Assembly: GCF_000733925.1 (NCBI RefSeq) | Contig: NZ_JPOO01000003.1 | Coordinates: forward strand, 1,674,001 to 1,738,000 | Direction of reading: 5' to 3' | Source: Arenibacter algicola | GTDB lineage: Bacteria; Bacteroidota; Bacteroidia; Flavobacteriales; Flavobacteriaceae | Length of the DNA stretch: 64,000 nucleotides | Shown here: piece by piece, positions 1 through 7,565 of the stretch | Position numbering within the stretch: the first letter of the stretch is position 1 | Layout: the number at the start of each line of letters is the position of its first letter | Notes under the pieces: generated by a model | The model's input: only the letters and a program-made list of their open reading frames with translations | What the model was told of the DNA's origin: nothing | The model's database searches: none | Translations under genes and position numbers: made by a program

Positions 1-280
1 TAATCTTTTTAAGCTCCTCCTTTAATTTGTCAACTTCCTGACCACCTTTTCCAATAATAATACCTGGTCTTGCAGTGGTAATTGTAACGGTAATCAACTT
101 AAGGGTACGCTCAATAATAATTCTAGACACACTTGCTTTTGCCAAACGTGCATGAACATATTTTCTGATCTTATCGTCTTCGGCAAGTTTATCACCATAA
201 TCGTTTCCACCGTACCAGTTAGATTCCCATCCTCTGATAATTCCTAGACGATTTCCGATTGGATTTGTTTTCTGTCCCAT
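1..280 (-). CDS. rpsC: 30S ribosomal protein S3, N-terminal part (cut by window edge)
   Basis: S3 binds the 3' domain of 16S rRNA at the mRNA entry channel of the small subunit. The visible 93 residues begin MGQKTNPIGNRLGIIRGWES and reach the KH-domain GxxG loop (GIIIGKGGQEVDK), which is the family signature. The gene continues beyond base 1, so the C-terminal domain is not seen. It is the last gene visible in the ribosomal operon, 10 bases after rplV, and the start is fixed by the conserved MGQK beginning. Confidence 0.97.
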   Translation of the reverse strand, partial: MGQKTNPIGNRLGIIRGWESNWYGGNDYGDKLAEDDKIRKYVHARLAKASVSRIIIERTLKLITVTITTARPGIIIGKGGQEVDKLKEELKKI

Positions 281-290
281 ACTAAATGCT

Positions 291-698
291 CTAGCTTTGT
301 GTGTTATTGTTAGATCCCAAAACCAAGGTAACGTGGTTGGAACGTTTTCTAATTCTATGTGCTCTTCCCTGTGGAGCAGGACGTAGTCTTTTCAACATAC
401 TTCCACCATCCACTCTGATTTCCTTAACAAAAAGTTCAGCATCCTCAACACTTGCATCCTCATTCTTAGATTGCCAGTTGGCTATTGCAGATAGCAATAA
501 CTTCTCCAATCTACGAGATGATTCCTTTTGGTTGAATTTTAAAATAGCAAGCGCTTTCTCCACTTTTACACCTCTAACCAAATCCGCTACCAAGCGCATT
601 TTTCTAGGGGAAGTAGGGCAATTATTCAACTTTGCAAACGCTATTTGCTGCTTTTCTGCCTTAATTCTTTCGGCCATTTGTTTTTTACGAACTCCCAT
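291..698 (-). CDS. rplV: 50S ribosomal protein L22
   Basis: L22 lines the peptide exit tunnel and contacts all domains of 23S rRNA. The 135-residue product carries the core NNCPTSPRKMRLVADLVRG and a C-terminal arm with RIRKRSNHVTLVL. It is about 25 residues longer than the E. coli protein because of a lysine-rich N-terminal stretch. An internal Met at residue 8 (MAERIKAEKQ) could be an alternative start. It lies 3 bases after rpsS in the ribosomal operon. Confidence 0.97.
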   Translation of the reverse strand: MGVRKKQMAERIKAEKQQIAFAKLNNCPTSPRKMRLVADLVRGVKVEKALAILKFNQKESSRRLEKLLLSAIANWQSKNEDASVEDAELFVKEIRVDGGSMLKRLRPAPQGRAHRIRKRSNHVTLVLGSNNNTQS

Positions 699-701
699 AG
701 C

Positions 702-980
702 TTACTTTTTTCCTTTATTTTTTGCCCCAGCGTGACCTCTAAAAGATCTTGTTGGAGAAAATTCACCTAATTTGTGACCCACCATGTTCTCTGTTACAAA
801 AACAGGTACAAATTGCTTTCCATTGTGAACCGCTATTGTCTGACCTACAAAATCAGGAGTAATCATAGAAGCTCTAGACCATGTCTTAATGACTGCCTTT
901 TTACCAGATTCAACATTTTGTTGGACTTTTTTATCCAAACTATAGTGAACGTAAGGTCCTTTCTTTAATGAACGTGCCAT
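702..980 (-). CDS. rpsS: 30S ribosomal protein S19
   Basis: S19 binds 16S rRNA in the head of the small subunit with S13. The 92-residue product begins MARSLKKGPYVHYSL and contains TWSRASMITPDFVGQTIAVH and GHKLGEFSPTRSFRGH, the canonical S19 blocks. Its length matches the family. It lies 13 bases after rplB. Confidence 0.98.
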   Translation of the reverse strand: MARSLKKGPYVHYSLDKKVQQNVESGKKAVIKTWSRASMITPDFVGQTIAVHNGKQFVPVFVTENMVGHKLGEFSPTRSFRGHAGAKNKGKK

Positions 981-993
981 TTCTTTCTACTTT

Positions 994-1818
994 TTATTTC
1001 TTTCTACGTTCTAAAATATACTTGTTGGTACTCTTGGTCTTGGAACGGGTTCTGTATCCTTTAGCAGGAATTCCGTTTCTAGATCTAGGATGACCTCCAG
1101 AAGCCCTACCTTCTCCACCACCCATGGGGTGATCGACAGGGTTCATCGCTACCGGTCTTGTTCTTGGTCTTCTTCCCAACCATCTACTTCTACCAGCCTT
1201 ACCTGATACCAATAATTGATGATCCGAGTTGGATACTGCACCTATAGTAGCCAAACAATCCGCTAAAACCAATCTGGTTTCACCTGATGGCAATTTAATG
1301 GTAACAAACTTACCTTCCTTTGCCATTAACTGGGCAAATGTACCGGCACTTCTTGCCATTACAGCTCCTTGTCCTGGACGCAATTCTATTCCTGAAATGA
1401 TGGTACCCAAAGGTATCTCACTCAAAGGAAGTGCATTCCCGATTTCTGGAGCAACCCCGGCACCAGAAGATACTTCCTGCCCAACTTGTAAACCGTTTGG
1501 AGCAATAACATATCTCTTTTCGCCATCGGTATATACCAATAATGCTATAAAAGCTGTTCTGTTTGGATCGTACTGAATTGAATCAACAGTTGCAGCAACA
1601 CCTTGCTTATCCCTTTTGAAATCAATAACACGATACCTTCTCTTATGACCTCCACCTTTTTGGCGTATGGTCATTTTTCCTTGACTGTTTCTACCTCCCG
1701 ACTTTTTTAACGGAGCAAGCAAGCTTTTTTCCGGCTTATCAGTAGTAATGGCGTCAAATCCGTTTACTACTCTAAAACGCTGCCCAGGAGTGATTGGTTT
1801 TAATTTTCTAACTGACAT
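994..1818 (-). CDS. rplB: 50S ribosomal protein L2
   Basis: L2 is a primary 23S rRNA-binding protein needed for subunit joining and for peptidyl-transferase centre assembly. The 274-residue product starts MSVRKLKPITPGQRFRVV and holds the OB-like and SH3-like domains. The conserved C-terminal loop is present (RTRPVAMNPVDHPMGGGEGR), including the histidine of the HPMGGG segment. Length and order (after rplW, before rpsS) are standard. Confidence 0.98.
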   Translation of the reverse strand: MSVRKLKPITPGQRFRVVNGFDAITTDKPEKSLLAPLKKSGGRNSQGKMTIRQKGGGHKRRYRVIDFKRDKQGVAATVDSIQYDPNRTAFIALLVYTDGEKRYVIAPNGLQVGQEVSSGAGVAPEIGNALPLSEIPLGTIISGIELRPGQGAVMARSAGTFAQLMAKEGKFVTIKLPSGETRLVLADCLATIGAVSNSDHQLLVSGKAGRSRWLGRRPRTRPVAMNPVDHPMGGGEGRASGGHPRSRNGIPAKGYRTRSKTKSTNKYILERRKK

Positions 1819-1827
1819 TTTTTGTCT

Positions 1828-2118
1828 TTATAGATTACTGTAAAAATCAATAATATCTCCTTCTGCTACATCAACAATGGCTTTTTTGAAACCACTTGTC
1901 TTTCCGTGCTGTACACCAGTTTTAGTGTAACGCGACTTGCGCGAAGGACCATAATTCATTGTTCGAACTTTATCGACAGAAACACCATAAGTTGCTTCCA
2001 CTGCTTCCTTAATCTGGATCTTGTTGGCTTTTGGATCAACAAAAAAACCATAACGATTGTGCAACTCGCTATCAGCAGTCATTTTTTCCGTAATAATTGG
2101 CTTTATCAACACACTCAT
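1828..2118 (-). CDS. rplW: 50S ribosomal protein L23
   Basis: L23 sits at the tunnel exit and docks trigger factor and SRP. The 96-residue protein starts MSVLIKPIITEKMTADSE and has the typical NKIQIKEAVEATYGV segment followed by the basic loop. It lies 7 bases after rplD. Confidence 0.97.
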   Translation of the reverse strand: MSVLIKPIITEKMTADSELHNRYGFFVDPKANKIQIKEAVEATYGVSVDKVRTMNYGPSRKSRYTKTGVQHGKTSGFKKAIVDVAEGDIIDFYSNL

Positions 2119-2125
2119 GGTTCGC

Positions 2126-2755
2126 TTATTTAATTAAGTTCGATTCGATTCCTTCCAAAGAACCTTCCAACAACACTAGGTTGTTAGCGTTTAATATTTT
2201 GTAAGTGCTTAATTCTGAGTTAGTTATAACCTCAGAACGCTCTAAATTGCGTGAGGACAAATATACGTTATTATTTGAATCACCCAACACAATTAGGGAT
2301 TTTTTATTCTCCAAGCCCAAAGACTTCAAAAATTGCTTAAAATCCTTAGTTTTTGGGGCTTCAAAATTAAAGTCCTCAACCACCATTATAGCATTGTCTT
2401 TTGACTTCAATGTCAAGGCAGACCTTCTGGCCAAACGCTTAACATTTTTGTTCAATTTTTGCTTATAATCCTTTGGTCTTGGCCCAAATATACGTCCACC
2501 ACCTCTAAACACCGGAGACTTAATACTACCCGCACGAGCAGTACCTGTACCCTTTTGTTTTTTGATCTTTCTTGTACTACCTGCTATCTCAGCACGCTCT
2601 TTGGATTTGTGCGTACCCTGTCTTTGGTGTGCCAAATATTGTTTAACATCCAAATAAACAGCATGATTGTTTGGTTCTATTGCGAATACAGCGTCCGAAA
2701 GCTCAACCTTTCTACCTGTTTCTTTTCCCTTTATATCTAAAACTGCTACCTTCAT
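2126..2755 (-). CDS. rplD: 50S ribosomal protein L4
   Basis: L4 is an early-assembly 23S rRNA protein that lines the exit tunnel. In gammaproteobacteria it also represses the S10 operon, but whether it does so here is unknown. The 209-residue product has the extended loop GTGTARAGSIKSPVFRGGG and KDYKQKLNKNVKRLARRSAL, typical of L4. Its start overlaps the rplC stop by one base (TAATG), suggesting translational coupling. Confidence 0.97.
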   Translation of the reverse strand: MKVAVLDIKGKETGRKVELSDAVFAIEPNNHAVYLDVKQYLAHQRQGTHKSKERAEIAGSTRKIKKQKGTGTARAGSIKSPVFRGGGRIFGPRPKDYKQKLNKNVKRLARRSALTLKSKDNAIMVVEDFNFEAPKTKDFKQFLKSLGLENKKSLIVLGDSNNNVYLSSRNLERSEVITNSELSTYKILNANNLVLLEGSLEGIESNLIK

Positions 2756-3375
2756 TACTTCTCAATAGTTACGTAAGCGTTCTTATGACCAGGAACACAA
2801 CCCTTTACCACTAAAAGGTTCTTTTCTGGAACAATCTTTAATACTCTTAGGTTCTGAACGGTAACCCTATCGCTACCCATTCTACCGGCCATTTTCATTC
2901 CCTTAAAAACTCTTGCAGGATATGAAGCAGCACCAATGGAACCTGGAGCCCTTAACCTATTGTGCTGACCGTGGGTTGATTGACCAACACCGCCGAAGCC
3001 GTGTCTTTTAACAACACCTTGAAAACCTTTACCCTTAGAGGTACCGATTACATCAACAAATTCTCCTTCCACAAAAAGGTCTACTCCAAGAGTATCCCCT
3101 AATTTGTGCGCACCTTCTTCAAAATACCTGAATTCCATGACTTTTTTCTTAGGAGAAGCTCCTGCTTTTTTAAAGTGACCTGTAGCCGCTTTATTAGCAC
3201 GTTTTTCTGCCTTGTCATCGAAACCAAGCTGAAGGGCATTGTACCCGTCCACCTCTTCGGTTCTGACTTGGGTAACTACGCATGGTCCAGCTTCGATTAC
3301 TGTACATGGAATGTTCTTTCCATTTTCATCGAAAATGCTGGTCATACCTATTTTTCTACCTATTAACCCAGACAT
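2755..3375 (-). CDS. rplC: 50S ribosomal protein L3
   Basis: L3 nucleates 50S assembly and reaches toward the peptidyl-transferase centre. The 206-residue product begins MSGLIGRKIGMTSIFDENGK and contains the glycine-rich extension FQGVVKRHGFGGVGQSTHG with RLRAPGSIG following. The 237-base gap before it is the only sizeable gap inside this ribosomal operon and carries hairpins described separately. Confidence 0.98.
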   Translation of the reverse strand: MSGLIGRKIGMTSIFDENGKNIPCTVIEAGPCVVTQVRTEEVDGYNALQLGFDDKAEKRANKAATGHFKKAGASPKKKVMEFRYFEEGAHKLGDTLGVDLFVEGEFVDVIGTSKGKGFQGVVKRHGFGGVGQSTHGQHNRLRAPGSIGAASYPARVFKGMKMAGRMGSDRVTVQNLRVLKIVPEKNLLVVKGCVPGHKNAYVTIEK

Positions 3376-3417
3376 ATTTATAATTGATTATTAATTAATT
3401 ACTATTTAAATTATCGA

Positions 3418-3451
3418 CAAAAAAACAGGGTCAAAAAATAATTCAACCCTG
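3418..3451 (-). terminator. Possible weak terminator/attenuator between rpsJ and rplC
   Basis: Read on the minus strand, CAGGGT (3451-3446) and ACCCTG (3431-3426) form a 6-bp stem with a 14-base loop. Seven T residues follow directly (3425-3419). This is the form of a weak intrinsic terminator placed between two ribosomal genes, where full termination would be harmful, so partial attenuation is the more likely role if it works at all. Confidence 0.35.
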
Positions 3452-3539
3452 AATATATTTTTTTCCGTTTTTCCTTCGCGAAACGCTCGGGACATGTCTA
3501 CCCTAAACTCCTTTCAGGGTCTATCTCTTCTTTCTACAG

Positions 3540-3560
3540 ATTCCGAATCACTTTCGGAAT
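3540..3560 (-). other. Hairpin in the rpsJ-rplC spacer
   Basis: ATTCCGAA (3540-3547) and TTCGGAAT (3553-3560) form a perfect 8-bp stem with a 5-base loop, 53 bases after the rpsJ stop. No T tract follows it in the direction of transcription. It may be an RNA-processing or regulatory element. The protein-like reading of this spacer on the plus strand is not credible. Confidence 0.4.
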
Positions 3561-3612
3561 GCAATTCATCTAAGATTTTCAGTTCGCTATTGCTCCAGAA
3601 AACCAAGATTCA

Positions 3613-3918
3613 CTACACCTTGATCTCCACCTCAACACCACTAGGAAGTTCCAACTTCATTAGGGCATCGATGGTTTTGGATGAAGAGCTGTATATATCC
3701 AAAAGTCTTTTGTAAGAACTTAATTGGAACTGCTCTCTTGCTTTCTTATTTACGTGCGGTGAACGCAAAACCGTAAATATTTTTTTATGTGTTGGCAAAG
3801 GAATTGGTCCAGTTACCACCGCACCTGTAGTCTTTACCGTTTTTACGATCTTCTCAGCAGATTTATCTACCAAGTTATGGTCGTACGACTTTAATTTTAT
3901 TCTAATTTTTTGACTCAT
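3613..3918 (-). CDS. rpsJ: 30S ribosomal protein S10
   Basis: S10 (NusE) binds 16S rRNA in the 30S head and also takes part in antitermination. The 101-residue product starts MSQKIRIKLKSYDHNLVDKS and has TGPIPLPTHKKIFTVLRSPH, both diagnostic. It lies 11 bases after fusA, joining the str and S10 operons. Confidence 0.98.
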   Translation of the reverse strand: MSQKIRIKLKSYDHNLVDKSAEKIVKTVKTTGAVVTGPIPLPTHKKIFTVLRSPHVNKKAREQFQLSSYKRLLDIYSSSSKTIDALMKLELPSGVEVEIKV

Positions 3919-3929
3919 CTTAGTACGAT

Positions 3930-6062
3930 TTAAGCTGTTAATCCTTTTGCTTTCTTGATAACCTCTTCTGAAATATTGGATGGTGTTTCAGCGTAATGTG
4001 AAAATTCCATTGTTGAAGTTGCCCTACCAGAAGACAATGTTCTCAAAGAAGTTACATACCCAAACATTTCGGACAATGGCACTGTACCTTTAATTACCTT
4101 GGCACCTGCCCTGTCATCCATATTGGTAACGGTTCCCCTTCTACGGTTCAAGTCACCTACTATATCACCCATGTTTTCCTCTGGAGTCAAAACTTCCAAT
4201 TTCATGATAGGCTCCATAATTACAGCTCCTGCAGCTTTACCCGCAGCCTTGTAACCCATTTTTGCAGCCAATTCAAAAGATAGTGCATCAGAATCCACAG
4301 GGTGGAAAGATCCATCCTTAAGAACCACTTTCATTCTATCCATCTCATAACCGGCCAATGGTCCATTTTTCATGGCAGCAGCAAATCCTTTTTCAACAGG
4401 ACCTATGAATTCTTTTGGTATACGACCACCTTTGATCTCATCAACAAACTGTAAACCAGTTCCAACAAAATCATCATCAGCAGGTCCCATCTCGAAGACG
4501 ATATCACCAAATTTACCACGACCACCAGATTGCTTTTTGTAAACCTCCCTGTGGGCGGCATTCTTAGTCAATGCTTCCTTGTATTCTACCTGAGGCTCAC
4601 CTTGACTTACCTCAACCTTAAACTCACGTCTTAAACGGTCAACAATAATATCCAAGTGAAGCTCACCCATACCGGAAATAATAGTTTGACCAGAAGCTTC
4701 ATCAGTTTTTACCTGGAAAGTTGGATCCTCTTCGGCCAATTTAGCCAAAGCCATTCCCAATTTATCAACATCAGCTTTTGTTTTGGGCTCCACAGCGATA
4801 CCGATAACCGGATCAGGAAAGTTCATACTTTCCAAAACAATTGGATGTTTTTCATCAGACAAGGTATCCCCGGTCTTAATATCCTTAAACCCTACAGCTG
4901 CACCTATATCCCCAGCTTCAATATACTCCACTGCATTTTGCTTATTGGCATGCATTTGGTAAATTCTGGAAATACGCTCTTTGTTTCCTGAACGATTGTT
5001 CAATACATAAGATCCCGCATCCAATCTACCTGAATATGCTCTAAAGAATGCCAAACGACCTACAAATGGATCGGTAGCAATCTTAAATGCCAAGGCAGCA
5101 AACGGCTCCTTAACACTTGGCTTCCTGGACTCAGGCTTTTCAGTATCAGGATTGGTACCTATAATAGCATCCTTATCCAATGGCGATGGCAAGTAACGAC
5201 ATACGGCATCCAATAAAAACTGAACCCCTTTGTTCTTAAATGAAGAACCACAGATCATAGGTATGATACTCATATCCATAACAGCAGCCCTTAAAGCAGC
5301 GTGTACTTCATCTTCGGTAATGGAATCTTCGTCTTCAAAGAATTTTTCCATTAAGGTTTCGTCATACTCGGCAACAGCTTCAATCAAAGCAGCCCTATAT
5401 TCCCTAACCTCATCTTTCATGTCGGCCGGAATATCAACTACATCAAAAGTACCACCAAAGTTCTCCTCATGCCATATAATTGCACGGTTCTTAACCAAAT
5501 CAACTACACCTCTAAAATCAGCTTCATCACCAATTGGCAATACAATAGGCACTGCGTTGGATTTCAACATCTCCCTAACCTGCTTGCACACGTTTAAGAA
5601 GTTAGACCCTTGACGGTCCATTTTGTTTACGAAGCCCATTCTTGGCACCTTATAGTTATCGGCCAATCTCCAGTTAGTTTCTGATTGTGGCTCAACACCA
5701 TCAACCGCACTAAATAAGAATACCAAACCATCCAATACCCTTAGGGAACGGTTTACCTCAACGGTAAAATCAACGTGTCCCGGAGTATCTATAATGTTAA
5801 AGTGATAAGGCTTGGTCTCGTCTATAACGGCCCCATTTTTCATAGGGAAATTCCATTCACAGGTAGTAGCTGCAGAGGTAATGGTAATACCTCTTTCCTG
5901 CTCCTGTTCCATCCAGTCCATTGTAGCCGCACCATCGTGCACCTCACCTATTTTATGACTAACGCCCGTGTAGAACAAAATCCTCTCGGTCGTAGTTGTT
6001 TTTCCAGCATCAATATGTGCTGCAATTCCAATATTCCTTGTATATTTTAAATCTCTTGCCAT
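3930..6062 (-). CDS. fusA: Translation elongation factor G
   Basis: EF-G is the GTPase that drives tRNA-mRNA translocation. The 710-residue protein has the P-loop AHIDAGKTTTTERILF (residues about 15-30), the switch region EQERGITITSAATT, DTPGHVDFTVEV and NKMDRQG (G4), followed by domains II-V. RGKFGDIVFEM lies in domain IV, and its C-terminal domain ends at about residue 700. Length is normal. It lies between rpsG and rpsJ with 9- and 11-base gaps, the usual Bacteroidota arrangement without an adjacent tuf. Confidence 0.98.
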   Translation of the reverse strand: MARDLKYTRNIGIAAHIDAGKTTTTERILFYTGVSHKIGEVHDGAATMDWMEQEQERGITITSAATTCEWNFPMKNGAVIDETKPYHFNIIDTPGHVDFTVEVNRSLRVLDGLVFLFSAVDGVEPQSETNWRLADNYKVPRMGFVNKMDRQGSNFLNVCKQVREMLKSNAVPIVLPIGDEADFRGVVDLVKNRAIIWHEENFGGTFDVVDIPADMKDEVREYRAALIEAVAEYDETLMEKFFEDEDSITEDEVHAALRAAVMDMSIIPMICGSSFKNKGVQFLLDAVCRYLPSPLDKDAIIGTNPDTEKPESRKPSVKEPFAALAFKIATDPFVGRLAFFRAYSGRLDAGSYVLNNRSGNKERISRIYQMHANKQNAVEYIEAGDIGAAVGFKDIKTGDTLSDEKHPIVLESMNFPDPVIGIAVEPKTKADVDKLGMALAKLAEEDPTFQVKTDEASGQTIISGMGELHLDIIVDRLRREFKVEVSQGEPQVEYKEALTKNAAHREVYKKQSGGRGKFGDIVFEMGPADDDFVGTGLQFVDEIKGGRIPKEFIGPVEKGFAAAMKNGPLAGYEMDRMKVVLKDGSFHPVDSDALSFELAAKMGYKAAGKAAGAVIMEPIMKLEVLTPEENMGDIVGDLNRRRGTVTNMDDRAGAKVIKGTVPLSEMFGYVTSLRTLSSGRATSTMEFSHYAETPSNISEEVIKKAKGLTA

Positions 6063-6071
6063 TTCTGCTTA

Positions 6072-6548
6072 TTAAAATCTAAAGTGTGAGAATGCCTTAT
6101 TGGCCTCAGCCATTTTATGAGTATCCACTCTTTTCTTAACAGCAGCACCTTCTTCTTTTGATGCAGCCAAAATTTCCCCTGCCAATTTTTGCGACATTGC
6201 CTTTTCATTTCTCTTACGAGAATAACTGATAAGCCATTTCATTGCGGTTGAAATTTTTCGATCTGGTCTGATCTGCATAGGTATCTGAAAAGTAGCACCA
6301 CCTACTCTTCTACTTCTTACCTCAACATGAGGCATAACATTGGACAATGCATCTTTCCAAAGTTCCAATGCGCTTTTCTCTTCGTCTGTCTTTTTCTCTT
6401 CTACGATATCTATAGCATCGTAAAAAACTTTAAAGGCTACCGACTTCTTTCCATCCCACATCATCATATTAACAAAACGGGTCACCAATTGGTCATTAAA
6501 CCTTGGATCTGGTAAAAGTGGTCTCTTTTTTGCCTGCTTTTTTCTCAT
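6072..6548 (-). CDS. rpsG: 30S ribosomal protein S7
   Basis: S7 organises the 3' major domain of 16S rRNA and contacts the E-site tRNA. The 158-residue protein starts MRKKQAKKRPLLPDPRFNDQ and carries VEVRSRRVGGATFQIPMQIRPDRK, the family signature. It follows rpsL after 77 bases. Confidence 0.98.
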   Translation of the reverse strand: MRKKQAKKRPLLPDPRFNDQLVTRFVNMMMWDGKKSVAFKVFYDAIDIVEEKKTDEEKSALELWKDALSNVMPHVEVRSRRVGGATFQIPMQIRPDRKISTAMKWLISYSRKRNEKAMSQKLAGEILAASKEEGAAVKKRVDTHKMAEANKAFSHFRF

Positions 6549-6625
6549 TTCTTCTTTTTGAGTTAATGGTCAATAGTCCTATATTAAAAGTACTTACACC
6601 TTAATATATTACTCTTAACAAATTT

Positions 6626-7000
6626 TTACTTCTTAGGGCGTTTTGCTCCGTATTTTGATCTACGTTGTGTCCTTCCAGCAACACCTGCTGTATCCAAGGC
6701 ACCTCTAACGATATGATACCTAACTCCTGGCAAATCCTTTACCCTTCCGCCTCTTACTAATACTATCGAGTGCTCTTGTAAATTGTGACCCTCACCTGGT
6801 ATGTAAGCGTTGACTTCCTTCCCGTTGGTCAACCTTACCCTTGCAACTTTACGCATTGCAGAGTTTGGTTTCTTAGGAGTGGTAGTATAAACACGTGTAC
6901 ATACACCTCTTCTTTGAGGACACGAATCCAAAGCAGCCGATTTACTCTTCTTAGTAATTGTGACTCTTCCTTTTCGTACTAATTGTGAAATTGTTGGCAT
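6626..7000 (-). CDS. rpsL: 30S ribosomal protein S12
   Basis: S12 is the decoding-site protein where streptomycin resistance arises. The 124-residue reading begins MPTISQLVRKGRVTITKKSK. It contains TPKKPNSAMRKVARVRL and the PGVRYHIVRGALDT loop. The frame is open for 16 more codons upstream (to 7048), but that Met lies on the promoter -7 box, so the conserved MPTISQ start at 7000 is chosen. It is the first gene of the ribosomal operon. Confidence 0.97.
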   Translation of the reverse strand: MPTISQLVRKGRVTITKKSKSAALDSCPQRRGVCTRVYTTTPKKPNSAMRKVARVRLTNGKEVNAYIPGEGHNLQEHSIVLVRGGRVKDLPGVRYHIVRGALDTAGVAGRTQRRSKYGAKRPKK

Positions 7001-7045
7001 ACTATTTTTGTATAATAAAAACTTAACCCCTCTTTTAAGGGCTGG

Positions 7046-7076
7046 CAAATGTAGTAATTATTCACAATAATTCAAA
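7046..7076 (-). promoter_or_regulatory. Consensus Bacteroidota promoter for the rpsL operon
   Basis: On the minus strand TTTG (7076-7073) is followed after exactly 19 bases by TACATTTG (7053-7046). This is a perfect match to the Bacteroidota sigma-A consensus TTTG-N19-TAnnTTTG. Transcription would begin near 7040, leaving a leader of about 40 nt before the rpsL start. Confidence 0.85.
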
Positions 7077-7474
7077 CCCTACGCTATTTATTTTTTATAT
7101 TTTTTATACGCAACATATTCAGCAACTCGGAATTAGACCTCACTACCTAATAATATAGCTTCAAAAAACAAACAAAATCCCATAATTTGGAATTTAGGAT
7201 CACCATAAAAAACCCCAGTGGCTAAGAGGTCCTAAAATCGCCTATATATTACCAGATTCTCAGCTTAATCGTTTAATCGCAAAAAATAATTCAATATACC
7301 ACCCAGCAATCACCCTAAAATTGCGATTATTATGAAATTGTCAATTTATTAACAATTTTGATGCAAAAAATTCCTACGACCTCCTAAATAAATTGTGTTA
7401 AATGTAAAAAAATATCACACAAGTGTGTTAAAAATCTATAATCACCGTCAAATTTTGACTTTCTTAACATAATT

Positions 7475-7494
7475 TTCTTATGCGTGCATAAGAA
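7475..7494 (+). promoter_or_regulatory. 20-bp perfect dyad, probable operator of the SusC locus
   Basis: TTCTTATGC and GCATAAGAA are exact inverted copies separated only by GT. The dyad ends 14 bases before the -33 element of the susC promoter, a usual position for a dimeric regulator. The regulator is not encoded nearby, and LacI-type or other helix-turn-helix families are possible. Function is inferred from symmetry and position only. Confidence 0.6.
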
Positions 7495-7508
7495 TTGTGC
7501 TCAAAAAG

Positions 7509-7539
7509 TTGTTTTATTAACAAGAATTTAGGAATTTTG
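7509..7539 (+). promoter_or_regulatory. Probable promoter of the SusC/SusD locus
   Basis: TTG (7509-7511) and GAATTTTG (7532-7539), 20 bases apart, match the Bacteroidota pattern with one mismatch in the -7 element (G for T at the first position). Transcription would start near 7545, about 20 nt before the ATG at 7566. Confidence 0.6.
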
Positions 7540-7565
7540 CTGCTGCTAATTCAAATAATCATAAA

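Larger units (their letters stand above)
7049..7565. other. Divergent intergenic region between rpsL and susC
   Basis: The 517-base AT-rich spacer separates the ribosomal operon (minus) from the SusC locus (plus). No credible gene was found in it. It holds the rpsL promoter, the susC promoter and the 20-bp dyad listed separately. A smaller dyad, CACAC-AA-GTGTG, lies at 7416-7427. Confidence 0.8.

Noticed and set aside
3494..3715. Small plus-strand gene between rplC and rpsJ
   Set aside because: It overlaps rpsJ antisense and the spacer hairpin; Ser-rich low-complexity reading.
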